Shown here piece after piece: positions 1 through 7,092 of a stretch of 14,960 bases of DNA (the stretch's first letter is position 1; each line of letters opens with the position of its first letter). The DNA lies in the NCBI GenBank assembly GCA_002343455.1, contig DDSR01000298.1, forward strand, positions 8,827-23,786, read 5' to 3'. The stretch is from Deltaproteobacteria bacterium UBA2385. Its GTDB lineage: Bacteria > Myxococcota_A > UBA796 > UBA2385. The translations under genes were made by a program, and so were the position numbers. The notes below the pieces were generated by a model. The model did no database searches, had not been told where the DNA came from, and was given only the letters and a program-made list of their open reading frames with translations.

Positions 1-121
1 GGAAGTCGTCGAGCCGGCCGGCGAAGGCAGCCTCGGCGACGCTGACGACCTGGATGTTCTGGGCCCGCTTCCAGGTCAGGTGCCGAGAGAGTGCAGGGGG
101 AGAAACAGGGGTATCGCTCAT
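1..121 (-). CDS. N-terminal fragment of an unrecognised protein, cut by the window edge
   Basis: Reading the minus strand from an ATG at 121-119 gives 40 uninterrupted codons to the left edge. The protein begins MSDTPVSPPALSRHLTWKRA and continues with NIQVVSVAEAAFAGRLDDF. Third codon positions are G or C in most codons after the first ten, as in the neighbouring genes, which supports real coding. No signal peptide or membrane segment is visible, so the product is probably cytoplasmic. A weak GAG at about 127-129 lies upstream of the start; there is no strong Shine-Dalgarno. It is transcribed away from the lipoprotein operon, so the 122-299 spacer would serve as a divergent promoter region. 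The product is not recognised from this fragment. The opposite strand here is also open, but that reading has no ribosome site and an unlikely composition. Confidence 0.5.
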   Translation of the reverse strand, partial: MSDTPVSPPALSRHLTWKRAQNIQVVSVAEAAFAGRLDDF

Positions 122-219
122 GCAGATCTCGTGTCAGGCTGGGGGGCGGTCCGGTGAACGCCGGAGCGGCTTCGGCCACTACCATAGCGGACGCCGACCT
201 GGACCGAGGACCGAGAGCG

Positions 220-285
220 CCTGCCAGAGAGTTCCTGCCAGAGAGTTCCTGCCAGAGAGTTCCTGCCAGAGAGTTCCTGCCAGAG
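220..285. repeat. 14-bp direct tandem repeat, about 4.7 copies
   Basis: The unit CCTGCCAGAGAGTT is repeated without any substitution at 220-233, 234-247, 248-261 and 262-275, followed by a 10-base partial copy at 276-285. The array ends 14 bp before the start codon of the first lipoprotein and overlaps nothing that looks like real coding sequence. The unit length is not a multiple of three. Perfect identity points to recent expansion by replication slippage, or to selection for repeated protein-binding sites. Its position between promoter and ribosome site means copy number could affect expression. Confidence 0.95.
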
Positions 286-288
286 CAC

Positions 289-293
289 AAGGA
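289..293 (+). promoter_or_regulatory. Shine-Dalgarno fixing the start of lipoprotein A
   Basis: AAGGA lies six bases before the ATG at 300. This, together with the lipoprotein signal that begins at that ATG, rules out the longer in-frame reading that starts at 54 and would translate the 14-bp repeat. Confidence 0.75.
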
Positions 294-299
294 CGCCCG

Positions 300-1196
300 A
301 TGCTGACCATCCTGATGTTTGCCTGCACGACCGAGGAGCCGGTCCCGTCGCAGCCGCTGCCCTCGGAGTACGAGTGGGAGGCGCCCCAGGCGACGGCACC
401 CGAGTTCGACGCCGCCCTGGTCGAGGCGGGCTTGCAAGAGGCGATCGACGTGGCCCTGCGCCTGGGCGGGCAGCCGGTGCTGGACGGCTACTTCACGATG
501 CTGGAGGGCTCCGACGGGGACTGCCCGACCTGGTACGAGCAGGACGGAAACGTCTTCTGGAACGACTACTGCACCAGCGACGACGGCACCCGCTTCGACG
601 GCTACGGCTTCTACTACCTCTACGAGCAGGTCCCCCTGGACGACAGCGCCACGCGCTACGACGGGCACTCCCTCTACGGGGTCGCGACGGTGGAGGCCGC
701 CGACGGGACCCGCCTGCACATGGGCGGCGGCTTGCAGACCTTGCAGGGCTACGACCCGGACAACAACGGCAGCATCTACCTCTCGCAGATCGAGGGGGGC
801 TTCTCCTGGACCGAGGCCGAGGGCTGGCTGGGTGAGGGCCTGCAGCCGGACATCTACCTCTACGCGGTCGACTACCCGGACTGGGACGGCCGCGGCGCCT
901 TCATCGAGGGCGCCGTCGGCGGCCTGCCGGGAGCGGCCAGCGCCGTCTTCTTCGAGTCCAACCTGCTCTTCACCGCCAGCCTCGGCGCGGTCTGCGAGCG
1001 TGAGCCCACCGGCAGCATCCAGGTGCGCGACGGCGCGGGGAGCTGGTGGCTGGTGGTCTTCGACACGCCCGAGGAGGGCGAGATGCAAGGCAGCCTCTGC
1101 GACGGCTGCGGCACGGTCAGCCTGAATGGCGAAGAGGTGGGCGAGGCCTGCGCCGACTTCTCGTCCTGGATCTCCTGGGAGGGAAGCCCATGGTAA
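300..1196 (+). CDS. Six-cysteine lipoprotein A, function unknown
   Basis: The 298-residue product starts MLTILMFACTTEEP, a minimal lipoprotein signal with a lipobox-like MFAC and lipidation at Cys9. It has no positively charged residue before the hydrophobic stretch. The mature protein is acidic and rich in Trp, Tyr, Gly and Asp. Besides Cys9 it has six cysteines (75, 91, 232, 267, 270, 284), including a C-D-G-C pair near the C terminus, and ends in EGSPW. All six positions recur with nearly the same spacing in lipoprotein B at 4388-5296, so the two are paralogues. A segment around 75-100 (CPTWYE, then YCTSDDGT and FDGYG) is the best conserved. The start is chosen from AAGGA at 289-293. The stop overlaps the next start by 7 bases. 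It is probably anchored in the outer membrane facing the periplasm or surface. No family name is recognised; disulfides or metal binding are both possible. Confidence 0.85.
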   Translation: MLTILMFACTTEEPVPSQPLPSEYEWEAPQATAPEFDAALVEAGLQEAIDVALRLGGQPVLDGYFTMLEGSDGDCPTWYEQDGNVFWNDYCTSDDGTRFDGYGFYYLYEQVPLDDSATRYDGHSLYGVATVEAADGTRLHMGGGLQTLQGYDPDNNGSIYLSQIEGGFSWTEAEGWLGEGLQPDIYLYAVDYPDWDGRGAFIEGAVGGLPGAASAVFFESNLLFTASLGAVCEREPTGSIQVRDGAGSWWLVVFDTPEEGEMQGSLCDGCGTVSLNGEEVGEACADFSSWISWEGSPW

Positions 1197-2785
1197 CGCT
1201 GCTCATACTGCTCTCGTGTACCTCTGAGCCCGAGCCGGTGCCGGCGGCGATGCCCGAGATGAGCTCGGCGGAGCTGCTCACCCGGCTCAGCCTGGACCTG
1301 CGCGGGCGGCGGCCCTCGCCGGAGGAGCTCGACCGGGTCCAGGGCGATCCGGCGGCCCTGGACGCGCTGACCGAGGAGATGCTCTACGACCCGGCCTTCG
1401 AGGCGCGCGTCGCCGATCTGTGGAGCGAGGTCTTCCTGACCCGCACCGAGACCTTCTACGTCGGGGCCGAGGACTACGGGCTGCCGGACCAGGCCACCTT
1501 CGCCGCCTCGGTCGGCGACGAGCCGCTGCGCCTGCTGGCCCGCATCGCCGCCGAGGACCGCCCCTGGACCGAGCTGGTCACGGCGGACTGGACGATGGCC
1601 AACGACACGCTGCTGGCCGCCTGGCCGCTGCAGGGCGAGCAGGGCTCCGGCTGGCGGCCGGCCCAGTACACCGACGGCCGACCCGCTGCGGGCGTGCTGG
1701 CCACGAACGGGCTGTGGTGGCGCTACACCTCGACCACCAGCAACGCCAACCGCGGGCGGGCAAACCAGATCAGCCGGATCCTGCTCTGCAACGACTACCT
1801 GGTCCGGCCGATCGAGTTCGAACGCAACGTCGACCTGCTCGACGAAGAGGCCGTGCTCGACGCGATCAACAACAACCCCGGCTGCGTGGCCTGCCATGTC
1901 AGCCTGGATCCGATCGCCAGCTACCTCTACGGCTTCTGGACCTACGTGCCCGACAGCGTCGAGGAGGCCAGCCGCTACCACGCCGAGCGTGAGCCGCTGT
2001 GGAGCACAGTGACCGGGGTGGCGCCCTCCTGGTACGGCCAGCCGGGCTCCTCGCTGGCCGACCTGGGCGCGCAGATCGCTGCCGATCCCCGCTACCCGGA
2101 GTGCGCGGTCCAGCGGACCTACGAGCTGCTGCTGCGGCGGCCGGTCTCGGTCCAGGACGTCGATCGGCTGGCGGCGCACCGCGAGGCCTTCCTCGACGGC
2201 GGCCTGACCCTGCGCTCGCTGATGCGCTCGGTGATGGCCGACCCGAACTACCGGGCGGGGGCGACCGACGCCGAGGGCGCCGTGCCCCGCAAGATGGTCA
2301 GCGCCGAGCTGCTGGCCGACCAGGTCGAGGCGCTGACCGGCTTCCGCTGGGAGTACGCCGGCATCGACATGATGGGCACCGACAGCGTCGGGCTGCGCAC
2401 CCTGGCCGGCGGGGCCGATGGCTCGACGGTCGCGGCCAGCGCCACCCGGCCCAACGCCACCCTGGTCCTGGTCCAGGAGCGCCTCGCCCAGGCCGCCTCC
2501 TGGTACGCGGTCGCCTCGGAGGTCGAGGCGGAGCGCTCCTCCCGCTCGATCTTCCGCGAGGTCGATCTCGCCGCCCCCGCCAGCACCGACGAGGCCGCCA
2601 GCCGGGCGCAGATCGTCCGCCTGCACGCCCTGGTGCTGGGGGACACCGTCCTCGCCGACGGGGAGGAGGTCGAGGCCGGCCTCGCCCTGCTGGCCGAGCT
2701 CAGCTCGGTGGGGGCCTCGCCGCCGGTGGCCTGGGCGGGCCTGCTCTCCGCCCTGATGCGCGACCCCGACTTCCTGCTCTACTGA
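1190..2785 (+). CDS. DUF1549/DUF1588-like lipoprotein with CxxCH motif (planctomycete-cytochrome type)
   Basis: The 531-residue protein starts MVTLLILLSCTSEPEP, a very short lipoprotein signal with lipidated Cys10. Residues about 29-75 (LLTRLSLDLRGRRPSPEEL and onward) resemble DUF1549. Residues about 165-245 resemble DUF1588: an RGR at 188-190, the conserved ILLC (Cys200), then C232-V-A-C235-H236 followed by LDP. CxxCH could bind haem c, although in DUF1588 proteins haem binding is not proven. The segment from Cys305 (CAVQRTYELLLRRP) and the stretch from Met369 resemble the C-terminal modules of the same families. GGAGGG at 1178-1183 sits just before the ATG, which overlaps the previous stop (ATGGTAA). 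Such proteins are typically encoded beside DUF1501 or DUF1552 genes, as here. The biochemical role of this pairing is unknown; an exported redox or hydrolytic complex is an inference. Exact Pfam boundaries need a profile search. Confidence 0.82.
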   Translation: MVTLLILLSCTSEPEPVPAAMPEMSSAELLTRLSLDLRGRRPSPEELDRVQGDPAALDALTEEMLYDPAFEARVADLWSEVFLTRTETFYVGAEDYGLPDQATFAASVGDEPLRLLARIAAEDRPWTELVTADWTMANDTLLAAWPLQGEQGSGWRPAQYTDGRPAAGVLATNGLWWRYTSTTSNANRGRANQISRILLCNDYLVRPIEFERNVDLLDEEAVLDAINNNPGCVACHVSLDPIASYLYGFWTYVPDSVEEASRYHAEREPLWSTVTGVAPSWYGQPGSSLADLGAQIAADPRYPECAVQRTYELLLRRPVSVQDVDRLAAHREAFLDGGLTLRSLMRSVMADPNYRAGATDAEGAVPRKMVSAELLADQVEALTGFRWEYAGIDMMGTDSVGLRTLAGGADGSTVAASATRPNATLVLVQERLAQAASWYAVASEVEAERSSRSIFREVDLAAPASTDEAASRAQIVRLHALVLGDTVLADGEEVEAGLALLAELSSVGASPPVAWAGLLSALMRDPDFLLY

Positions 2786-2793
2786 GGTGATCC

Positions 2794-4059
2794 GTGAACC
2801 GACGCTCCTTCCTCGGCGGAAGCGCCCTGGCGATGGCCCTCCCTTCCCTGCTGCTCGCGCGGCGTGGACAGGCGGCCCCGGCCGACGGTGAGCTGCGCTT
2901 CGTCTTCGTCTTCGCCGCGGGCGGCTGGGACACGACCCGGGTCTTCGCCCCCGTCTTCGACAACCCCGACGTCGACATGGAGGGGCTGGCCGAGCCGGCC
3001 TCCGAGGGCGGCATCTCCTGGGTCGATCACCCCGAGCGGCCGCGGGTCTCGGCCTTCATGCGCGGCAACGCCCACCGCATGGTGGTGGTCAACGGCATCC
3101 TGGTGCGGGCCATCGCCCACGAGATCTGCACGATGCTGGCCCTGACCGGGGGCAGCTCGGGCCTGGATCCCGACTGGGCCACCATCCTGGCCCATGCCCA
3201 GGCCGACCGCTACACGCTGCCCCACCTCGTCGTCGGCGGGCCCAGCTTCTCGGGCGAGATGGTGACCAGCGTGGCGCGCACGGGCAGCTCCAGCCAGCTG
3301 GCCGGCCTGCTCTCCGGCGACATCCTGCAGTGGAACGACCGCTACATCGGCAGCCCATCGGCCCCGGTGGAGAGCGCCGTGGATCGTTTCGTGCGTCGCC
3401 GGGCGGTGGCCCGGGCCGGCAGCAGCCACAGCCCGGTCGACCAGGCCCTGGCCAGCACCTTCGCCGCGGCGACCCAGGCGGCGCAGGGCCTCAAGGACTA
3501 CCAGTACATCATGGACTTCTCGGCGGGCACCTCGCTCTCCGACCAGGCGCGGGTGGCGGTCGACGCCTTGCGGCTGGGCCTCTGCCGCAGCGTCACCCTC
3601 GGCTTCGCCGGCGGCGGCGGCCTGGGCTGGGACAGCCACGCCGACAACGACGCGACCCAGAGCCCCCTCTTCGAGCAGCTCTTCATCGGCCTGGGCGAGC
3701 TGATGGGCCTGCTGGACGCCACGCCCGGCGAGGACGGGGTCAGCCTCGCCGATCGCACCGTGGTCGTCGTCATGTCCGAGATGGCCCGCACCCCGCAGCT
3801 CAACGCCACCCTGGGCAAGGACCACTGGCCCTACACCAGCATGATGCTGCTGGGCCCGGGCCTCGCCCATGGGCGCGTACTGGGCGGCTATGACGGCGGC
3901 TTCGGCGGGGCGCCGGTCGACCTGGCCAGCGGCGATCTGTACGAGGGCGGCAGCCTGATCTCGGCCGAGGCGGTCGGGGCGGCCCTGCTGGAGCTGGCGG
4001 GCATCGATCCGGGCGACTGGGTCAGCGGCACCGAGCCGCTGCGGGGGATCCTGGGATGA
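2794..4059 (+). CDS. DUF1501 family protein, Tat-exported
   Basis: The 421-residue protein starts at GTG 2794, with GAGG at 2784-2787 overlapping the upstream stop. The N terminus MNRRSFLGGSALAMALPSLL is a twin-arginine signal, with a probable cleavage after QAA near residue 28. Family landmarks are G43-G-W-D46-T, GWDSH (Asp280, His282), MSEMARTP (327-334) and KDHWP (342-346), in the order and spacing of DUF1501, which belongs to the alkaline phosphatase/sulfatase clan. The length fits the family. Tat export implies folding, perhaps with a metal, in the cytoplasm before reaching the periplasm. The substrate is unknown. The last bases form ATGA, where its stop overlaps the start of the cytochrome gene. 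Pairing with a DUF1549/1588-like protein is the usual genomic context for this family, so a joint function is likely. Confidence 0.9.
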   Translation: MNRRSFLGGSALAMALPSLLLARRGQAAPADGELRFVFVFAAGGWDTTRVFAPVFDNPDVDMEGLAEPASEGGISWVDHPERPRVSAFMRGNAHRMVVVNGILVRAIAHEICTMLALTGGSSGLDPDWATILAHAQADRYTLPHLVVGGPSFSGEMVTSVARTGSSSQLAGLLSGDILQWNDRYIGSPSAPVESAVDRFVRRRAVARAGSSHSPVDQALASTFAAATQAAQGLKDYQYIMDFSAGTSLSDQARVAVDALRLGLCRSVTLGFAGGGGLGWDSHADNDATQSPLFEQLFIGLGELMGLLDATPGEDGVSLADRTVVVVMSEMARTPQLNATLGKDHWPYTSMMLLGPGLAHGRVLGGYDGGFGGAPVDLASGDLYEGGSLISAEAVGAALLELAGIDPGDWVSGTEPLRGILG

Positions 4060-4391
4060 TCCTGCTGCTCGCCATGCTGGCCTGCGGGGAGGAGGAGCCC
4101 ACCCCCGATCCTCTCTGCGAGGAGGCCCCCGTCGTGACCTGGGACTACTGGGGCGAGGGCTTCATCCAGGAGTCCTGCCAGTCCTGCCACGCCTCCACCA
4201 GCAGCAACCGGCGCGGCGCCCCCGAGTCGGTCAGCTTCGACACCGAGGAGCAGGTGCTGGACCAGGCGGCCGCCATCCTGGCCGTCGCGACCGGAGAGGA
4301 GCCGACCATGCCGCCGGGCGGCGGGGTCAGCGAGGACGATCGCTACCTGTTGGAGGTCTGGCTCCGCTGCTGGACGGGGGAGGAGCAATGA
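4056..4391 (+). CDS. Small lipoprotein c-type cytochrome
   Basis: The 111-residue protein begins MILLLAMLACGEEEP, with lipobox MLAC and lipidated Cys10. A haem-binding C41-Q-S-C44-H45 follows, and Met85 in TMPPGG is a good candidate for the distal axial ligand, since MPP is common at that position in small class I cytochromes. Two further cysteines (in DPLCEE and LRCWTG) flank the domain and could form a disulfide. The size suits a single-haem domain. The start overlaps the DUF1501 stop (ATGA) and the stop overlaps the start of lipoprotein B (ATGA), so the gene is embedded in a translationally coupled chain. It probably carries electrons to or from the neighbouring CxxCH lipoprotein or another membrane-anchored partner in the periplasm; the partner is not shown by the sequence. 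Confidence 0.88.
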   Translation: MILLLAMLACGEEEPTPDPLCEEAPVVTWDYWGEGFIQESCQSCHASTSSNRRGAPESVSFDTEEQVLDQAAAILAVATGEEPTMPPGGGVSEDDRYLLEVWLRCWTGEEQ

Positions 4392-5296
4392 ACCTGGTCT
4401 TCTGGATGATGGGCTGCGCCACCGGCTCGATCGGCGGCGCCGACACGGGCTCCAGCGAGTGGGACGGCAACACGGGCGAGTACATGGCGGAGACCGAGCA
4501 GGACGAGCCGGCCGCCATCGACCTGGAGGCCCTGGGGGAGTCGCTGACCGAGGTCCTGGCCGGCGTGATCGACATCAACGCCGCCGGGGTCATCACCGCC
4601 TACGCCGAGCTGATGCAGGGTGCCGACGAGGGCTGCCCGGACTGGTACGAGACCGAGGGCACGCCCTACTGGTACGACGTCTGCACCAGCGAGGACGGGA
4701 CCGTCTTCGACGGCTACGCCGCCCTGGCGCCCTACGAGAACTACGACGACGGCGAGGGCAACGTCTACTCCGGCTACCAGGTCTGGGGCATCGCCAGCAT
4801 CGAAGCCCCCAACGGGCGCCGCTTCCGCTCGGGGGGCAGCGCCAGCCTGTTCGCGGTTCGAACCGCCGACGGGACGCCCGTCAGCTACAGCTTCATGGAG
4901 GACGGCTTCGAGGACAGCGCCGCCGAGGGCACCTGGCTGGCGGACAGCATGGACGTGGGCCTGACCACCTGGGCCTCCTGGTCCGAGGAGTACGGCGCCG
5001 GCGCGGTCTACGTCGACGGCGTGCTCAGCGGGATGGGCGGCCCGGTCGAGGTCCTGGTGCTGGAGGATGTGACCATCTCGGAGGAGACCATCTGGGGCTG
5101 CGAGCTGGAGCCCCTGGCCACCGTCTCGGTGCTGGAGAGCGAGGGGCACTGGGTCGACATCGTCTTCGACGGCGTGGACCTGAAGGACGAGGGCTGCGAC
5201 GGCTGCGGCCGGGCCTTCGTCAACGGCCGCGAGGTCGGCGAGCTCTGCACCGACTTCTCGACCCTGGTCGGCTGGGAGGGCAGCCCCTGGTGGTAG
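4388..5296 (+). CDS. Six-cysteine lipoprotein B, paralogue of lipoprotein A
   Basis: The 302-residue product begins MNLVFWMMGCATGSIGG, a minimal lipoprotein signal with lipidated Cys10, followed by an acidic linker of about 35 residues. Cysteines 83, 99, 238, 270, 273 and 287 match Cys 75, 91, 232, 267, 270 and 284 of lipoprotein A: the spacings 16, 3 and 14 are identical and the others differ by a few residues. Shared strings include CP-WYE, CTS-DGT-FDGY, CDGCG and EVGE-C-DFS, and both end in EGSPW (WEGSPWW here). The pair therefore brackets the cytochrome/DUF1501 genes. The ATG overlaps the cytochrome stop and is preceded by AGGAG at 4381-4385. No known family is recognised; location at the outer membrane or in the periplasm is inferred from the signal. 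The two copies have diverged substantially outside the cysteine-rich blocks, so the duplication is not recent. Confidence 0.85.
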   Translation: MNLVFWMMGCATGSIGGADTGSSEWDGNTGEYMAETEQDEPAAIDLEALGESLTEVLAGVIDINAAGVITAYAELMQGADEGCPDWYETEGTPYWYDVCTSEDGTVFDGYAALAPYENYDDGEGNVYSGYQVWGIASIEAPNGRRFRSGGSASLFAVRTADGTPVSYSFMEDGFEDSAAEGTWLADSMDVGLTTWASWSEEYGAGAVYVDGVLSGMGGPVEVLVLEDVTISEETIWGCELEPLATVSVLESEGHWVDIVFDGVDLKDEGCDGCGRAFVNGREVGELCTDFSTLVGWEGSPWW

Positions 5297-5301
5297 CCCG
5301 T

Positions 5302-5308
5302 TAGGAGG
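5302..5308 (+). promoter_or_regulatory. Strong Shine-Dalgarno for the GTG start of the ABC transporter
   Basis: TAGGAGG ends nine bases before the GTG at 5318. No in-frame ATG is nearby, so this site decides the start. The 21-bp gap that contains it is the widest between any two genes of the 300-9815 run. Confidence 0.7.
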
Positions 5309-5317
5309 CGGGTCGAG

Positions 5318-7084
5318 GTGCCCTTGCCCGACGGTGATGCCCGCGTAGACGCCCCCTCCTCCCGCCTCGATCTTCGGCGCGTCGTCCAGCTCGCTCGGCC
5401 CGAGCTCCCTCGGCTGGCCCTGGGCTCGCTCGCCCTGCTGTTCAGCTCGGCGACCTCGCTCTCCTACCCCTGGTTCGTGCAGCAGATCGTCGACCGGGTC
5501 CTGACCGGGGACGGCCGCGAGGCGCTCAACGAGATCGTGCTGGTGCTGCTGGGCCTCTTCGCGCTGGGCAGTGTGGCGACGGCCTTGCGCAGCTGGTTCT
5601 TCACCCTGGCCGGCGAGCGCATCGTGGCCGACCTGCGGCGCCGCCTCTTCGGGGCCATCGTCGACCAGGAGGTGGCCTTCTTCGACGAGCAGCGCACCGG
5701 CGAGCTGACCAACCGGCTCGCCAGCGACGCGACCGTGCTGCAGAACACGGTCACGGTCAACGTCAGCATGGCCCTGCGCTTCGGCGTGATGGGGCTGGGC
5801 GCCTTCGTCATCCTGCTGTGGACGAACACCCAGCTCACCCTGGTGATGCTGGCGACGGTGCCGCTGGTGGTGCTGGGCGCGGCCCTCTACGGTCGGGTCC
5901 TGCGCAAGCTCAGCCGGCAGTACCAGGACGCCCTGGCCCAGGCGACCTCGGTGGCCGAGGAGAGCATCGGCGGGATCCGCACGGTGCGCAGCTTCGCCCG
6001 CGAAGACGCCGAGAAGCAGCGCTACGGCGCGGCGGTGGAGACCAGCTTCGGCCTGGCCCGCTCGCGTGCGCGGGTGGCCGCCCTCTTCCAGGGCGTGGCC
6101 GGCTTCTTCTCCTATGCGGCGGTGGCCTCCGTGCTCTGGTACGGCGGCCTGCTGCTCTCCCGCGGCGAGATGAGCATGGGCGAGCTGACCAGCTTCCTGC
6201 TCTACACCTTCACCCTGGCCTTCTCGCTGGGGGCCTTCGCCGGCCTGTGGGAGGACTTCCAGAAGGCCGTCGGGGCCAGCGAGCGCGTCTTTCAGCTGAT
6301 CGATCGGCAGCCCCGCATCGTGGGGGGCTCGACCCGGCTGGGCGAGGTCGAGGGCCGGGTCCTGGTCCAGGGCCTGCGCTTCGCCTACCCCTCGCGCCCC
6401 GACCTGCTCGTGCTCGACGGCCTCGACCTGGAGCTTCGCCCGGGCACCGTCACGGCGCTGGTGGGCCCCTCGGGGGCGGGCAAGTCCACGATCGCCGCGC
6501 TGCTCTCCCGGCTCTACGATCCGCAGGAGGGGCGGATCCTCCTCGACGGTCAGGACCTGCGCGACCTCGACCTGGACGCCCTGCGGGCCGAGATCGGCGT
6601 GGTCCGGCAGGAGCCGACCCTCTTCGCCACCAGCATCGCCGAGAACATCCGCTACGGACGGCTCAGCGCCAGCGACGCCGAGGTCGAGGGGGCGGCGCGG
6701 GCGGCCAACGCGCACGACTTCATCCAGGCCTTCCCCGAGGGCTACCAGACCCTGGTCGGCGAGCGCGGCGTGCGGCTCAGCGGGGGACAGAAGCAGCGCG
6801 TGGCCATCGCCCGGGCCTTGCTGAAGGACCCGCGCATCCTGGTGCTGGACGAGGCGACCAGCGCCCTGGACTCCGAGAGCGAGCACCTGGTGCAAGAGGC
6901 GCTGGAGCGGCTGATGCGAGGCCGGACGACCCTGGTGATCGCCCACCGCCTGAGCACCGTCAAGGCCGCCGATCGCATCCTGGTGCTCGACGGCGGGCGC
7001 GCCGTGCAGGAAGGCAGCCACGCCGACCTGCTGGCGCACGAGGGCCTCTACCGGCGGTTGGTGGAGCGCCAGTTCGCGGGCTAG
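5318..7084 (+). CDS. ABC exporter half-transporter (ABCB/MsbA-like)
   Basis: The 588-residue protein fuses an exporter-type membrane domain (about residues 25-330, six predicted helices) to a nucleotide-binding domain. The ATPase motifs are complete: Walker A GPSGAGKST (383-391), Q-loop Gln431, signature LSGGQ (487-491), Walker B ILVLDE (507-512) and H-loop His543 in IAHRLSTV. It should act as a homodimer in the inner membrane, exporting a lipid, drug or other hydrophobic substrate. The coupling-helix region EESIGGIRTVRSFAREDAE is typical of the ABCB/MsbA/BmrA group, whose members cannot be told apart by substrate from sequence. The start is GTG with a strong ribosome site. The gene follows lipoprotein B by 21 bp and precedes the Rieske gene by 8 bp. 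Export of a lipid or of the oxygenase product is conceivable but unsupported beyond proximity. Confidence 0.93.
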   Translation: MPLPDGDARVDAPSSRLDLRRVVQLARPELPRLALGSLALLFSSATSLSYPWFVQQIVDRVLTGDGREALNEIVLVLLGLFALGSVATALRSWFFTLAGERIVADLRRRLFGAIVDQEVAFFDEQRTGELTNRLASDATVLQNTVTVNVSMALRFGVMGLGAFVILLWTNTQLTLVMLATVPLVVLGAALYGRVLRKLSRQYQDALAQATSVAEESIGGIRTVRSFAREDAEKQRYGAAVETSFGLARSRARVAALFQGVAGFFSYAAVASVLWYGGLLLSRGEMSMGELTSFLLYTFTLAFSLGAFAGLWEDFQKAVGASERVFQLIDRQPRIVGGSTRLGEVEGRVLVQGLRFAYPSRPDLLVLDGLDLELRPGTVTALVGPSGAGKSTIAALLSRLYDPQEGRILLDGQDLRDLDLDALRAEIGVVRQEPTLFATSIAENIRYGRLSASDAEVEGAARAANAHDFIQAFPEGYQTLVGERGVRLSGGQKQRVAIARALLKDPRILVLDEATSALDSESEHLVQEALERLMRGRTTLVIAHRLSTVKAADRILVLDGGRAVQEGSHADLLAHEGLYRRLVERQFAG

Positions 7085-7092
7085 ACCCGCCC

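Larger units (their letters stand above)
122..299. promoter_or_regulatory. Divergent intergenic region with tandem repeat
   Basis: This 178-bp spacer separates the leftmost minus-strand gene from the eight-gene plus-strand run, so promoters for both should lie here or close by. It contains the 14-bp tandem repeat at 220-285 and the ribosome site of the first lipoprotein at 289-293. A short inverted repeat TCCGG/CCGGA (150-154 and 161-165) is also present but is not unusual at this GC content. No convincing -35/-10 pair was recognised by eye. Confidence 0.4.

Noticed and set aside
150..165. Short inverted repeat TCCGG/CCGGA as an operator
   Set aside because: Five-base arms are expected by chance in DNA this rich in G and C.
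217..290. CRISPR array
   Set aside because: The 14-bp units are contiguous without spacers, far too short for CRISPR repeats, and no cas gene is present.
54..299. An 82-residue N-terminal extension of lipoprotein A starting at 54
   Set aside because: It would translate the 14-bp repeat, bury the lipoprotein signal in mid-protein, and ignore the good ribosome site at 289-293. It also runs antisense to the likely minus-strand gene.
1046..1189. A 48-residue extension of the DUF1549/1588-like protein
   Set aside because: It would overlap the end of lipoprotein A by about 150 bp and hide the lipoprotein signal that begins at 1190.
872..2626. A 584-codon minus-strand frame opposite the DUF1549/1588-like gene, and a similar one at 8061-9749
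   Set aside because: Both are antisense shadows of plus-strand genes with lipoprotein or membrane signatures; their composition is typical of GC-driven open frames.
5818..7092. A 425-residue N-terminal extension of the Rieske protein
   Set aside because: This in-frame stretch lies wholly within the ABC transporter in another frame; the Rieske domain starts naturally after the ATG at 7093.
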